A stretch of 64,000 bases of DNA from an uncultured Lachnospiraceae bacterium (GTDB lineage: Bacteria > Bacillota > Clostridia > Lachnospirales > Lachnospiraceae), in contig CADBFZ010000010.1 in the NCBI GenBank assembly GCA_902794095.1, positions 1-64,000 of the forward strand. Reading direction: 5' to 3'. Below the pieces are notes generated by a model that had not been told where the DNA came from, searched no databases, and saw only the letters and a list, made by a program, of their open reading frames with translations. This document shows, in pieces, positions 50,769 to 59,496 of this stretch (position 1 is its first letter; each line of letters opens with the position of its first letter). A program made the position numbers and the translations under genes.

Positions 50769-51488
50769 TTATAATCCGGCAAGCTGTGCAAAAATGATCA
50801 GTATCGAAATTCCTGCAATGATAAATGTAGCGATAGCCTTGCCTTTCTTACGTGTTTTCAAACCGCGAGTAGCAAAATAAATCTCCAGGATATAGATAAA
50901 CACTCCATACATTATTCCCACAAATGACAGAAGCAAACCGACGATGGACATCCAGAAGCCGATGGTACAAAGCTTTTCATTTTTGGCATCAACTTCGCTC
51001 TGAAAAGCATCCACAAACCGGGATGAATCAGGAACGGCAGCATACGGATTCTGCATAGCGCCGGGATTCTGCATAGCGCCCGGATCACGTGTCATGTTGG
51101 GATCCTGAGCCGCTCCGACGAAAGGTGCTGTGCCCGTATCCTGTGCAGGATTGGGAGGGCAGTTAAGATTGATCTGAGAAAACAGACTGTTAAGCACCTG
51201 CTTATACGCATCACCTGCCATGTTATTGTAAGCGCCTGAATCAAGCATTACAAACTTCTTGCCGATACCGATTGTCCACGCATAGATAGTTAAAACATTA
51301 CCGTCGATCGTATACTGAAAGCATCTGTTTCCGTACCATGCATCATTGTAATAGTAATAAGTTTCACCAAAATTACTGACCAGTGAAAATCCGTTGGCAG
51401 TGAGCCAAGCCTGAACAATATTGTTCACTCTGACAGGATCTCCGCCATACATAAATGTGTAAATCGTCTTGCCGTAATTCAGTTTCAT
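50769..51488 (-). CDS. Membrane protein of unknown function with Pro/Asn/Gly repeat linker
   Basis: 239 residues from ATG 51488, chosen for AGGAG six bases upstream. N-terminal domain 1-~115 (NYGKTIYTFMYGGDPVRVNN; IYAWTIGIGKKFVML), then a flexible linker with repeats DPGAMQNPGAMQNPYAAV, encoded by an 18-bp tandem repeat near 51051-51087, then two TM helices ~185-235. Similar layout (soluble N-part plus DUF4190-like C-terminal helices) occurs in small membrane proteins of Clostridia. First gene of the triad. Confidence 0.6.
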   Translation of the reverse strand: MKLNYGKTIYTFMYGGDPVRVNNIVQAWLTANGFSLVSNFGETYYYYNDAWYGNRCFQYTIDGNVLTIYAWTIGIGKKFVMLDSGAYNNMAGDAYKQVLNSLFSQINLNCPPNPAQDTGTAPFVGAAQDPNMTRDPGAMQNPGAMQNPYAAVPDSSRFVDAFQSEVDAKNEKLCTIGFWMSIVGLLLSFVGIMYGVFIYILEIYFATRGLKTRKKGKAIATFIIAGISILIIFAQLAGL

Positions 51489-51657
51489 GTCTGTACTCCT
51501 TTGTACGGAAACTCCGAATAAATCCGGAAAACTAAATGCTCCGCAGAACATTATAGTATAGGAAACTGATGTATTAATATTCACAATATAAAACAATAAT
51601 CACCGCATTTTTGTGACTATCACACAATTTCTTTATAACGTGGACTATAGTTTTCAT

Positions 51658-51682
51658 CGTATTCTTTTCGAAAAAGAATACG
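51658..51682. promoter_or_regulatory. AT-rich perfect hairpin/palindrome upstream of nrdG
   Basis: CGTATTCTTT-N5-AAAGAATACG, 10-bp arms, 33 bases before the nrdG -35. No U-run on either side, so an operator is more likely than a terminator. It does not match the NrdR box. Confidence 0.45.
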
Positions 51683-51714
51683 AAAAACCGCATGACTACT
51701 GCACTTTTCGATTC

Positions 51715-51743
51715 TTGAAAAAAATCGCAAGATTTCTTATAGT
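51715..51743 (+). promoter_or_regulatory. nrdG promoter
   Basis: TTGAAA at 51715-51720, 17-base spacer, TATAGT at 51738-51743. The rest of the 51489-51778 gap holds the palindrome above and, on the minus strand, a likely -10 TATAAT (51555-51550) for the membrane triad. Confidence 0.6.
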
Positions 51744-51778
51744 AGTAATACAATTGACATGAAAAAGAGGACAATCTG

Positions 51779-52309
51779 ATGTATTACGGAATGATCAAAA
51801 AATCTGATGTGGCCGACGGTCCCGGAGTCAGAGTATCGCTTTTCGTAAGCGGATGCCGTCACCACTGCGAAGGCTGCTTTAATGCAGAGACTTGGGATTT
51901 CAAATACGGTGATGTATATACTGCGGAAGTTGAAGATGAAATACTTCGTGCCATGGAGCCTTCATACATCTCCGGATTTACATTCCTTGGCGGAGAACCC
52001 ATGGAACCCGAAAATCGTCCTTTCGTCTTCTCTCTTGCCAAGAAGCTTCGTGAGAAATATCCCGAAAAAACCATCTGGCTCTACAGCGGATATTTATACG
52101 ATACCGAGATGCTCGAGTGGGCTAAAACAGATGAGATAGTCAAAAATCTTCTCCCTCTTATCGACGTAATAGTTGACGGAGAATTCCATATTTGGGAGAA
52201 AAACTTAGGCCTCAAATTCCGCGGAAGTTCAAACCAGAGACTTATAGATGTCCGGAAATCTCTCGCAGAAGGAAAAGTAGTTCTGTGCGATGAGGACCAT
52301 TTGAGATAA
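51779..52309 (+). CDS. nrdG: Anaerobic ribonucleotide reductase-activating protein
   Basis: 176 residues, radical SAM. VSGCRHHCEGCFN gives the CxxxCxxC iron-sulfur ligands (Cys26, Cys30, Cys33), FTFLGGEPM the SAM-binding GGE motif, and WLYSGYLYD and DVIVDGEF are family-typical. It generates the glycyl radical on NrdD under anaerobic conditions. No nrdD is in the window, so the pair is separated. Own promoter and terminator make it monocistronic. AAGAGGA precedes the start. Confidence 0.93.
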   Translation: MYYGMIKKSDVADGPGVRVSLFVSGCRHHCEGCFNAETWDFKYGDVYTAEVEDEILRAMEPSYISGFTFLGGEPMEPENRPFVFSLAKKLREKYPEKTIWLYSGYLYDTEMLEWAKTDEIVKNLLPLIDVIVDGEFHIWEKNLGLKFRGSSNQRLIDVRKSLAEGKVVLCDEDHLR

Positions 52310-52329
52310 GAATATTTATGCATTATAAA

Positions 52330-52365
52330 ACGGCTTTACCGGTTATTCGGTAAAGCCGTATTTTT
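52330..52365 (+). terminator. Terminator of nrdG, possibly bidirectional
   Basis: ACGGCTTTACC / GGTAAAGCCGT 11-bp perfect stem, 8-base loop, TTTTT at 52361-52365; AAAA on the left could serve the convergent gene. Confidence 0.85.
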
Positions 52366-52379
52366 ATGCAACTTACTAT

Positions 52380-52838
52380 TTAGAAAAATCCGAACTTGTC
52401 GAGCTTATCAAGTGCCGCCTGGATCTGATCCATGGTCTCGTTGATCTTCTCTATATCAAGTTCATTAAGTGTCTGCGTTAACTCTTCAAGATCAAGCTGA
52501 CCCAGAGTATTGTTGATCTGTTCAAGGTCAAGGGAATCGATGGTTTCCTTGATACCCTGAAGATCCATCTCGTTTAATCTTGCGGAAAGATCTTCCCAGT
52601 CTACCGCATTGATTGCTTCGGAAGTATTATGCATGTCCTCTGCCAGCTGAGGAATATCTGCTTTCTGAAGTTCTCTTACAAGATCGCAGGTTCTGTCTAT
52701 ATCCTTCTTATAGTCATTAAACAGCTTAACGAAATGAAGGATTCCTATCATCATTCCCAGGAGGACAACCAGCATTAAAATGCATATGGTCTGAGTTGCC
52801 ATGACTTGTTTTCTGAGTTTTTTGATCTCATTTTCCAT
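52380..52838 (-). CDS. Membrane-anchored amphipathic repeat protein
   Basis: 152 residues from ATG 52838 (AGGAGA upstream). TM ~13-37 (QTICILMLVVLLGMMIGILH), then ~45-150 helical with a repeating 12-13 residue unit: LSARLNEMDLQGIKETIDSL, DLEQINNTLGQL, DLEELTQTLNEL, DIEKINETMDQI. These are spaced Leu/Ile on acidic helices, as in apolipoprotein- or coiled-coil-like stalks. No enzyme motif. It follows the DnaJ-domain gene by 28 bases and probably belongs to the DUF5685-DnaJ unit. Confidence 0.75.
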   Translation of the reverse strand: MENEIKKLRKQVMATQTICILMLVVLLGMMIGILHFVKLFNDYKKDIDRTCDLVRELQKADIPQLAEDMHNTSEAINAVDWEDLSARLNEMDLQGIKETIDSLDLEQINNTLGQLDLEELTQTLNELDIEKINETMDQIQAALDKLDKFGFF

Positions 52839-52866
52839 GATTGTTCTCCTTTCGGTACGTAAATAA

Positions 52867-53580
52867 CTAGCATCCAAAGCAGGTAGCACATACAACAAGA
52901 TTAATACATGTATTGCAACATCCGGTTACATTCGTAGCACCGTATCCGTAGGTGTTTCTTCTGTCATTGTACCATCCCGTGTATGAAGCTGCACCATCCT
53001 GTGTACTTCTGGTAAAGGATCCTCCGGTCAGATAATCGTAAAATACCGAATACTCGGAATTGGAGGGTTCCATGGACGTGGCTGCCCTTGCATGGTAAAT
53101 AGCCTGAGTCCTCTGATCGGTTCTTGCATAGACGATTGCGCTGTAATAATACCATTTCGCAGTTCTCGTCGAAGGATCGATATTATCGAGGATGTTCCTT
53201 GCTTCTCTTAAGTAACCGTTTGCAATAAAGTTTGCGGCAGCTTCGAGATGTACATCTGAACTGTTATATGTTCCGGATGAACTGCTTCCCGTGCTGTACT
53301 GCCTTCTGTAAGTATTATTATAGTTACTTCTTGAAGAACCGGGACCGTAGGTGGATGAAGAACCGCCTCTGTACGATCCGGGATCAACCTTACCGTCTAT
53401 GATGTCTTCATATGCGGTCTGAACCTGTTTGAACTTTTCTTCCGCCATCTTCTTCTCTGCTTCAGACTTGTTCATGTTGGAATCGGGATGATACTGGCGG
53501 CTGAGTTTTCTGTATGCTTTTTTAATCTCATCCTCGGAAGCTGTAGGAGAAACTCCGAGAACCCTGTAGGGATCTGTCAT
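52867..53580 (-). CDS. J-domain protein with Cys-rich C-terminal tail
   Basis: 237 residues. J domain 1-62 with HPD at 31-33 ([11 protein letters not shown]), so it should stimulate DnaK-type Hsp70. No Gly/Phe zinc-finger of DnaJ. A Ser/Gly/Tyr-rich linker ~68-105, then a TPR-like helical part ~108-175. The last 17 residues hold six cysteines (positions 221, 222, 225, 231, 234, 237), a spacing CC-x2-C-x5-C-x2-C-x2-C suited to metal or disulfides. Its start overlaps the stop of the DUF5685 gene (ATGA). Client unknown. Confidence 0.82.
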   Translation of the reverse strand: MTDPYRVLGVSPTASEDEIKKAYRKLSRQYHPDSNMNKSEAEKKMAEEKFKQVQTAYEDIIDGKVDPGSYRGGSSSTYGPGSSRSNYNNTYRRQYSTGSSSSGTYNSSDVHLEAAANFIANGYLREARNILDNIDPSTRTAKWYYYSAIVYARTDQRTQAIYHARAATSMEPSNSEYSVFYDYLTGGSFTRSTQDGAASYTGWYNDRRNTYGYGATNVTGCCNTCINLVVCATCFGC

Positions 53581-54491
53581 GATTTTCCTCCTTCTTCCTT
53601 GTTCTCTTCAACGGTTTGGGAATCGTCCGCATCGCTTGCAAGATTCGTGGTATTTGCGGAATTTGCGCCACCCGCGCGTTTTCCTGCCGCAATATTAAAT
53701 CTGATCCATATTCCGGAATACAGAATGTTTCTTAAGAAATCCACGTTCTCTATAAGGGGAAGCTTCTCGAATGCAACACACGCTTCCTCGAGATGAACGG
53801 TTATCATATCCCGGGCAAGACCTTCAAAATCGGATCTTTCATATACATCTGAATAGGGATTGTATCTGCCCTTTTTCATATCGGAGTAAACATCTTCATA
53901 AGCATCCATGAGATACACCACTCTTCCGAGTCTGTCTCCGAATACTCTTAAGTACTTCTCCCATTCATCGTTTTTATACGCATAAACTTCACTCATGCAC
54001 TTACCGAACAGAAATGCCATGCCCTCAGGATCGGGTTTTCCGCTCTTTTCGATCTCATTCATGTCATCAATAGCTTTGGTGATGACAGCGATCTTATCCG
54101 CATATTTATCGCGAAGCGATTTAGTCTTACCGTTTAAAAATCCGGACAAAATCTTACCGGAAAGTTTCTTATCGTCATGCCAGTCGTCCTGACATTTAAA
54201 CATGGCCATAAGTGCGTTCATATCAGCGGCATAATCGGTCATTTCATTTGTTCTGATAACATGCTTTACTCCGGGATGAACAGCACATCTTCTCGAAGAA
54301 ATCTCATCCTTTGCATCATAGAGATCACTGAGAAGAGAACATAAAAAAGCACCGTCGTAAGAAAGAGTAAATTCGCCTGTTAAGCCGAATTTCTTCTTAA
54401 GAACGCTGCACAGTCCGCAGTAGTACGAATGATACAGATCGTACTCTTTGAACTTCATTTCAGGTTTATTAACTGTTGTATAGCCAAACAT
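53577..54491 (-). CDS. DUF5685-family protein
   Basis: 304 residues, soluble, all-helical prediction. [20 protein letters not shown] with [16 protein letters not shown] (Cys25, Cys28) and [19 protein letters not shown] and [20 protein letters not shown] follow the family pattern. The DDWHDD and DAYEDVYSD acidic pairs resemble metal-binding helices of prenyltransferase-like folds. Function uncharacterised. Translationally coupled to the J-domain gene. An Ala/Asn/Glu-rich tail ends it. The last gene upstream before it is pnp, separated by a strong terminator. Confidence 0.82.
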   Translation of the reverse strand: MFGYTTVNKPEMKFKEYDLYHSYYCGLCSVLKKKFGLTGEFTLSYDGAFLCSLLSDLYDAKDEISSRRCAVHPGVKHVIRTNEMTDYAADMNALMAMFKCQDDWHDDKKLSGKILSGFLNGKTKSLRDKYADKIAVITKAIDDMNEIEKSGKPDPEGMAFLFGKCMSEVYAYKNDEWEKYLRVFGDRLGRVVYLMDAYEDVYSDMKKGRYNPYSDVYERSDFEGLARDMITVHLEEACVAFEKLPLIENVDFLRNILYSGIWIRFNIAAGKRAGGANSANTTNLASDADDSQTVEENKEEGGKS

Positions 54492-54511
54492 TTTCCTGCA
54501 CCCTGATTAAT

Positions 54512-54542
54512 AAAAAAGGGCCCTGAATAGTACAGGGCCCTT
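54512..54542 (-). terminator. Terminator of pnp
   Basis: AAGGGCCCTG / CAGGGCCCTT 10-bp perfect stem with 7-base loop; on the minus strand followed by TTTTTTA. Confidence 0.88.
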
Positions 54543-54557
54543 CCATGTGCCGATAGA

Positions 54558-56648
54558 TTAGTTCTGAGCTACGTCCTTCATGGAGAAGCTGATACGTCCC
54601 ATCTTGTCCTTACCAAGGCACTTAACGGTGACAACATCACCGAGTGTCAGGTAATCTTCAACATGCTCAACTCTCTCCTTAGCGATCTTGGAGATGTGAA
54701 CCATGCCTTCCTTGCCGGGAGCAAACTCTACGAATGCGCCGAACTCTTTGATGGAGACAACCTTTCCCTTAAGAACCTGTCCCTCTGCGAAATCGGTGGT
54801 AATGATCTGAACCATCTCGATGGCCTTGTCCATTCCCTCTTTGTCGGTTCCGCAAATATCAACTCTTCCGCTCTCATCGATGTCGATTTTAACACCGGTG
54901 CGTGCGATGATCTCGTTGATGGTCTTTCCTCTCTGTCCGACAACATCGCCGATCTTATCGGGATCAATGTTGATGGATACGATCTTGGGAGCATACTGTC
55001 CAACCTCAGCTCTGGGAGCTGCGATAGCGGGCTTCATGCAGGTATCCATGATGAAGAGTCTTGCCTCACGGCATCTTGCGATAGCGCCTTCAACGATAGG
55101 TCTTGTAAGACCGTGAATCTTAATATCCATCTGGATTGCGGTGATACCGTCAGTAGTACCGGTAACCTTGAAGTCCATGTCTCCGAAGAAGTCCTCGAGA
55201 CCCTGGATATCGGTGAGGAGAACGAAATCGTCATCGGTCTCACCGGTTACAAGTCCGCAAGAGATACCTGCAACCATCTTCTTGATGGGAACACCGGCAG
55301 CCATGAGAGACATGCAGGATGCGCAGGTAGAAGCCATTGAAGTGGATCCGTTGGACTCGAAGGTCTCGGATACGCATCTGATGGCATAAGGGAACTCCTC
55401 AGGGGTAGGAAGAACGGGAAGAAGGGCACGCTCTGCAAGAGCTCCGTGTCCGATCTCACGACGTCCGGGACCGCGGCTGACCTTGGTCTCACCAACCGAA
55501 TATGAGGGGAAATTATACTGATGGATGTATCTCTTCTCGGTAACGTAAGGATCAAGTCCTTCTACGCGCTGTGCCTCTGAAAGAGGAGCAAGGGTACATA
55601 CGTCACAGATCTGAGTCTGTCCTCTGGTAAACATAGCTGAACCGTGGACTCTGGGAATGATATCAACTTCAGCTGCAAGAGGTCTGATCTGAGTGATCTC
55701 ACGTCCGTCGGGTCTCTTGTGATCCTTGAGGATCATCTTTCTGACGGTCTTCTTCTCGTACTGATATACTGCCTCGCCGAGAACTGCAAGGTACTCTTCG
55801 TTCTCTGCAAATGCTTCCTTAAGACGCTCGGTGATTTCGGCGATGTTGCCCTCTCTGGTCTGCTTATCATCGGTGAAGACAGCGGTCTCCATCTCAGCGG
55901 GAGGAACGATTTCCTTCATCTTCTCGAACATTTCTGCAGGGATAGCACATGAGGTGTACTCGTGCTTAGCCTTTCCGCACTCAGCTACGATCTTGTCGAT
56001 GAATGCGATAACAGTCTGGTTTACATCGTGTGCCATGTAGATAGCCTGAAGCATCTTCTCCTCGGGAATCTCATTAGCGCCTGCCTCGATCATGATAACC
56101 TTCTGCTTGGTTGAAGCAACAGTAAGCTTAAGGTCGCCCTTGTCCCAGATCTCCTGAGAAGGGTTGATAACGAACTCTCCGTCCTTCATTCCGACCTGAG
56201 TCATTGAACAGGGGCCGTCGAAAGGAATATCGGAGATGCAGGTTGCGATTGATGCGCCGAGCATAGCAACAAGCTCGGGTCTGCACTCGGGATCAACGCT
56301 CATGACCATGCAGTCAAGAGTAACGTCGTTTCTGTAGTCCTTGGGAAAAAGAGGTCTCATGGGGCGGTCGATAACACGGCTGGTGAGAATAGCATTCTCG
56401 CTTGCCTTACCTTCACGCTTATTAAATCCTCCGGGAAGTTTTCCTACTGCGTAAAACTTCTCTTCGTACTCTACAGAAAGAGGGAAGAAATCAATTCCGT
56501 CTCTGGGAGCACTTGATGCGGTTGCGGTAGCAAGAACGGTGGTATCACCGTAGTGCATGAGAGCACAACCGTTAGCCTGTTTGCCGACTCTGTCGATATC
56601 TACGACAAGCTTCTTACCGGCAAGGTCCAATTCATACTTCTTGTACAT
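54558..56648 (-). CDS. pnp: Polynucleotide phosphorylase
   Basis: 696 residues. Two RNase PH domains (first ~1-235 with GYxALMHYGDTTVLATA-type start; second ~310-540 with RPDGREITQIRPL, HGSAMFTRGQTQ and LLTDIQGLEDFFGDMDFKV), KH domain with GDVVGQRGKTINEI (GxxG as GQRG), and S1 domain ~620-690. It degrades RNA 3' to 5' with phosphate. It follows rpsO, the usual order, with a hairpin between. Confidence 0.96.
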   Translation of the reverse strand: MYKKYELDLAGKKLVVDIDRVGKQANGCALMHYGDTTVLATATASSAPRDGIDFFPLSVEYEEKFYAVGKLPGGFNKREGKASENAILTSRVIDRPMRPLFPKDYRNDVTLDCMVMSVDPECRPELVAMLGASIATCISDIPFDGPCSMTQVGMKDGEFVINPSQEIWDKGDLKLTVASTKQKVIMIEAGANEIPEEKMLQAIYMAHDVNQTVIAFIDKIVAECGKAKHEYTSCAIPAEMFEKMKEIVPPAEMETAVFTDDKQTREGNIAEITERLKEAFAENEEYLAVLGEAVYQYEKKTVRKMILKDHKRPDGREITQIRPLAAEVDIIPRVHGSAMFTRGQTQICDVCTLAPLSEAQRVEGLDPYVTEKRYIHQYNFPSYSVGETKVSRGPGRREIGHGALAERALLPVLPTPEEFPYAIRCVSETFESNGSTSMASTCASCMSLMAAGVPIKKMVAGISCGLVTGETDDDFVLLTDIQGLEDFFGDMDFKVTGTTDGITAIQMDIKIHGLTRPIVEGAIARCREARLFIMDTCMKPAIAAPRAEVGQYAPKIVSINIDPDKIGDVVGQRGKTINEIIARTGVKIDIDESGRVDICGTDKEGMDKAIEMVQIITTDFAEGQVLKGKVVSIKEFGAFVEFAPGKEGMVHISKIAKERVEHVEDYLTLGDVVTVKCLGKDKMGRISFSMKDVAQN

Positions 56649-56790
56649 AATGCCTCCTTAAAATATTTGATATATTTTATGGAACAGAGGGCACCGAAAC
56701 TACTGAAAAACCGGCGAATCGTTATTCACATGCTTTTCAGCAATCTCGGAATAACCGTCTGCTCCTTAAAAACTAGGTTTAAATACAACT

Positions 56791-56821
56791 CGAGAGGCGT
56801 GCAAAATCGCACGGCCTCTCG
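56791..56821. terminator. Hairpin between rpsO and pnp
   Basis: CGAGAGGC-GTGC / GCAC-G-GCCTCTCG stem with AAAAT loop. On the plus strand TTTTTT follows; on the minus strand (rpsO side) TTGTATTT follows. Likely a partial rpsO terminator or processing site. The remaining 140 bases to pnp hold only its leader. Confidence 0.6.
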
Positions 56822-56830
56822 TTTTTTGTA

Positions 56831-57097
56831 TTATTTACGAAGTCCGAGTCTCTCGATAAGGGAACGATATCTCTCGATGTCCTTAGCTGCAAGATAATCG
56901 AGAAGTCCACGTCTCTGTCCGATCATCTTAAGCATTCCGCGACGTGAGTGGTTGTCCTTGGGATTAGCCTTAAGGTGCTCGGTGAGCTCGCTGATACGAG
57001 CGGTAAGAACCGCTACCTGAACCTCGGGTGAACCGGTATCCCCGGGTGTGCGGGCATACTCGTTCATGATTGCTGTTTTCTTTTCCTTACTGATCAT
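56831..57097 (-). CDS. rpsO: 30S ribosomal protein S15
   Basis: 88 residues: [22 protein letters not shown] then [40 protein letters not shown]. Standard S15 length and sequence. Binds 16S rRNA central domain early in 30S assembly. Start preceded by GGAGG. Own promoter and a 118-nt leader that could be the S15 autoregulation site. pnp follows. Confidence 0.96.
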   Translation of the reverse strand: MISKEKKTAIMNEYARTPGDTGSPEVQVAVLTARISELTEHLKANPKDNHSRRGMLKMIGQRRGLLDYLAAKDIERYRSLIERLGLRK

Positions 57098-57215
57098 GTT
57101 AAAAACCTCCGTTTAAATATTTAAGATGCTCTTATGAACATCCCGCCTGCGCTTCGCCTGAAACAAAGTCCGGGTGGAGTTTTCCTCTGGACTGTGCCTC
57201 GGTAAGACCGCATGC
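57098..57215 (-). promoter_or_regulatory. rpsO leader, candidate S15 autoregulatory structure
   Basis: From the predicted start near 57215 to the rpsO ATG the RNA can form a stem AGTCC (57193-57189) with GGACT (57171-57167) enclosing GAGGAAAACTC and CCACCC, plus a GCG-AA-CGC hairpin in CAGGCGAAGCGCAGGCGGG. rpsO leaders in many bacteria bind S15. A fold is visible, but the S15 recognition motif itself is not proven. Confidence 0.45.
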
Positions 57216-57221
57216 TTGAAT

Positions 57222-57250
57222 AATATATCACCAAAATCCGCAAAATTCAA
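57222..57250 (-). promoter_or_regulatory. rpsO promoter
   Basis: On the minus strand TTGAAT (57250-57245), 17-base spacer, TATATT (57227-57222). Confidence 0.65.
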
Positions 57251-57276
57251 GGATAATTTGGCAAAATAACGCTGTT

Positions 57277-58023
57277 TTACAGTACTTTTCCCAAAAACTC
57301 CTTAAGTCTGTCGTTCTTAGGGTTTGCGAAGAACTCTTTAGGCTCGTTTTCTTCGAGGAAATCGCCACCGTCAAGGAACATTACCCTGCTTGCAACTTCC
57401 CTTGCAAAGCCCATCTCGTGTGTTACGACCACCATGGTCATATGCTCCTGAGCCAGTTCTTTCATAACTTCGAGAACCTCTCCTACCATCTCGGGGTCCA
57501 GTGCGGATGTGGGCTCATCGAAGAGCATTACTTCAGGCTTCATGCAAAGTGCTCTTACGATTGCGATTCTCTGCTGCTGTCCGCCGGATAACTGAAGGGG
57601 ATAATCAAGCGCTCTGTTTTTGAGTCCTACTCTTTCGAGAAGTTCGTAAGCATATCCTTCGGCTTCCTCTTTGGACTTATTCTGAAGGGTCATGGGAGCT
57701 ATGGTCAGATTCTTCATGATGGACATGTGGGGGAAGAGATTAAACTGCTGGAAAACCATTCCCATCTTCTGTCTGTGAAGATCGATGTCCGTCTTGGGAT
57801 CGCAGATATTTACTCCGTCGAAGATGATCTCTCCGCCGGTGGGCTCATCGAGTCTGTTGAGGCATCTTAAGAAAGTGGACTTTCCGGAGCCTGAAGGACC
57901 GATGACACATACTACGTCGCCCTTATTGATATCTACGGTGATGCCCTTTAATACCTTCATGTCACCGAAGTGTTTTTCAAGATTTCTTACGCTGATAAGG
58001 GGGCTTTCTTTAACGTTTGTCAT
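57277..58023 (-). CDS. Polar amino-acid ABC transporter ATP-binding protein (GlnQ type)
   Basis: 248 residues. Walker [11 protein letters not shown]-loop [12 protein letters not shown], signature LSGGQQQR, Walker [17 protein letters not shown]-loop [26 protein letters not shown] with FEFNLF-type loop is typical for glutamine/polar amino-acid importers. Its ATG lies inside the end of the permease gene (14-base overlap). It completes the SBP-permease-ATPase operon. Confidence 0.93.
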   Translation of the reverse strand: MTNVKESPLISVRNLEKHFGDMKVLKGITVDINKGDVVCVIGPSGSGKSTFLRCLNRLDEPTGGEIIFDGVNICDPKTDIDLHRQKMGMVFQQFNLFPHMSIMKNLTIAPMTLQNKSKEEAEGYAYELLERVGLKNRALDYPLQLSGGQQQRIAIVRALCMKPEVMLFDEPTSALDPEMVGEVLEVMKELAQEHMTMVVVTHEMGFAREVASRVMFLDGGDFLEENEPKEFFANPKNDRLKEFLGKVL

Positions 58024-58705
58024 TCTTATTCAGCCTCCGTTCTATCATCTTCACAAATCTCTCAAGTATAAGAACCATCACAAGATAGATCAGACCTACC
58101 GCAATAAGGGGCATAAATGCCGAATACGTACGGCTTCTGATGATATCTCCGCCCTTGGTCAGGTCCTCAAGTGCGATGTAACCCGCAACAGAAGTCTCCT
58201 TGAGGAGAGTGATGACCTCGTTAAGGAGTGTGGGGATTACATTCTTAAGTGCCTGGGGCATGATGATCTTAGTCATGGTCTGGAAATAGGAAAAGCCCAG
58301 TGAACGACCGGCTTCCATCTGACCTCTGGGTATGGACTGGATACCGGATCTGAATATCTCCGCCTGATATGCACCGGAGTTGATACCGAATGCAAGTATT
58401 GCGGTAAGTGCCTTATCGATTCTTACGCTTCCGAAGATGACAAAGTAGATGATCATCAGCTGGACAACTACGGGAGTTCCGCGGATGACTGTAAGATAAA
58501 GATTGCATATAAAATTCAGAATCTTTAACTTACCGGTATTATCGTGGACATTTCTGATAAAGGCTATGGTAAAGCCAATCAAAAGTCCGAGGAGCACCGC
58601 AAAAAAGGTCAGTTTTAAAGTAACGAGAAGACCGTTCGCAAGATAATGCCAACGGTCCTCACTTACAAAATTCAAATAAAATTGCTGTCTAAAATCTTCA
58701 AACAT
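58010..58705 (-). CDS. Polar amino-acid ABC transporter permease
   Basis: 231 residues, about five TM helices. [20 protein letters not shown] and [30 protein letters not shown] contain the EAA-loop (GQxEAxxxLG) of HisM/GlnP permeases. [15 protein letters not shown] is also typical. It imports an amino acid such as glutamine, cystine or arginine; substrate not fixed. 3 bases after the binding protein gene. Confidence 0.93.
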   Translation of the reverse strand: MFEDFRQQFYLNFVSEDRWHYLANGLLVTLKLTFFAVLLGLLIGFTIAFIRNVHDNTGKLKILNFICNLYLTVIRGTPVVVQLMIIYFVIFGSVRIDKALTAILAFGINSGAYQAEIFRSGIQSIPRGQMEAGRSLGFSYFQTMTKIIMPQALKNVIPTLLNEVITLLKETSVAGYIALEDLTKGGDIIRSRTYSAFMPLIAVGLIYLVMVLILERFVKMIERRLNKNDKR

Positions 58706-58708
58706 AAA

Positions 58709-59458
58709 TTATTCCGCAGTAATGTACTTTGCTACGATAGCATCAAGAGTTCCGTCTGCCTTAAGCTCAGCAAGTGCTGCATTGATCTGATTAAGGAGCT
58801 CGGTGTTACCCTTTCTTACAGCGATTGCATACTCTTCGTCTGCATATGCCTCATCAAGGATGATAAGTCCCTCATTCTCGGTTACGAATACTCTTGCGGG
58901 CTCATTGTCAATGATAACCGCATCGATCTTGCCCTGAGAAAGTGCCTGAACAGCTTCCATTCCCTTAGCATATCTCTCGATCTTGTCATCGCCGAACTCT
59001 TCGGTAGCATAGATGTCACCGGTGGTTCCCTGCTGAACGCCGATGGTAAGTCCTTCAAGATCGTCAAGAGAAGTGATTCCGCTGCCCTCTCTTACGATTA
59101 CAACCTGACGAGCGATTGCATAAGTGTCTGAGAAATCTACGTTTACTTTTCTGTCTTCGGTAACGGTCATGCCGGCCATTCCCATGTCAGCCTTACCTGA
59201 GCTTACTTCAGGGATAATGGAATCAAAAGCGATATCTTCGATCTGAAGTTCGCATCCCATCTTCTCTGCGATAGCTGCTGCGATCTCGGCATCGATTCCT
59301 ACGATCTGATCTCCCTCATGAAACTCGTAAGGGGGAAACTCAGCATTTGTAGCCATTACAAGAATGCCTGCCTGTGCGGTTCCGCTTGCGGTCTTTCCGC
59401 ATCCTGCCATGCACATTACCATTACGGCGCACATTAATAATCCTAAAAACTTTTTCAT
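58709..59458 (-). CDS. Amino-acid ABC transporter substrate-binding lipoprotein
   Basis: 249 residues. Lipoprotein signal MKKFLGLLMCAVMVMCMAGC (lipid Cys20). SBP family 3: LVMATNAEFPPYEFHEGDQI, VGIDAEIAAAIAEKMG, GKADMGMAGMTVTEDRKVNV, and LEGLTIGVQQGTTGD. Binds a polar amino acid outside the membrane and delivers it to the permease. First gene of its operon; GGGAGGTAA upstream. Confidence 0.94.
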   Translation of the reverse strand: MKKFLGLLMCAVMVMCMAGCGKTASGTAQAGILVMATNAEFPPYEFHEGDQIVGIDAEIAAAIAEKMGCELQIEDIAFDSIIPEVSSGKADMGMAGMTVTEDRKVNVDFSDTYAIARQVVIVREGSGITSLDDLEGLTIGVQQGTTGDIYATEEFGDDKIERYAKGMEAVQALSQGKIDAVIIDNEPARVFVTENEGLIILDEAYADEEYAIAVRKGNTELLNQINAALAELKADGTLDAIVAKYITAE

Positions 59459-59496
59459 AATATTACCTCCCTGCCTCTTTGGGCATAACTATCATC

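Noticed and set aside
57140-57215. RNase P RNA or c-di-GMP riboswitch in the rpsO leader
   Set aside because: The GAGGAAA and GGAC pieces recall P4 of RNase P, but the order and remaining conserved regions are absent.
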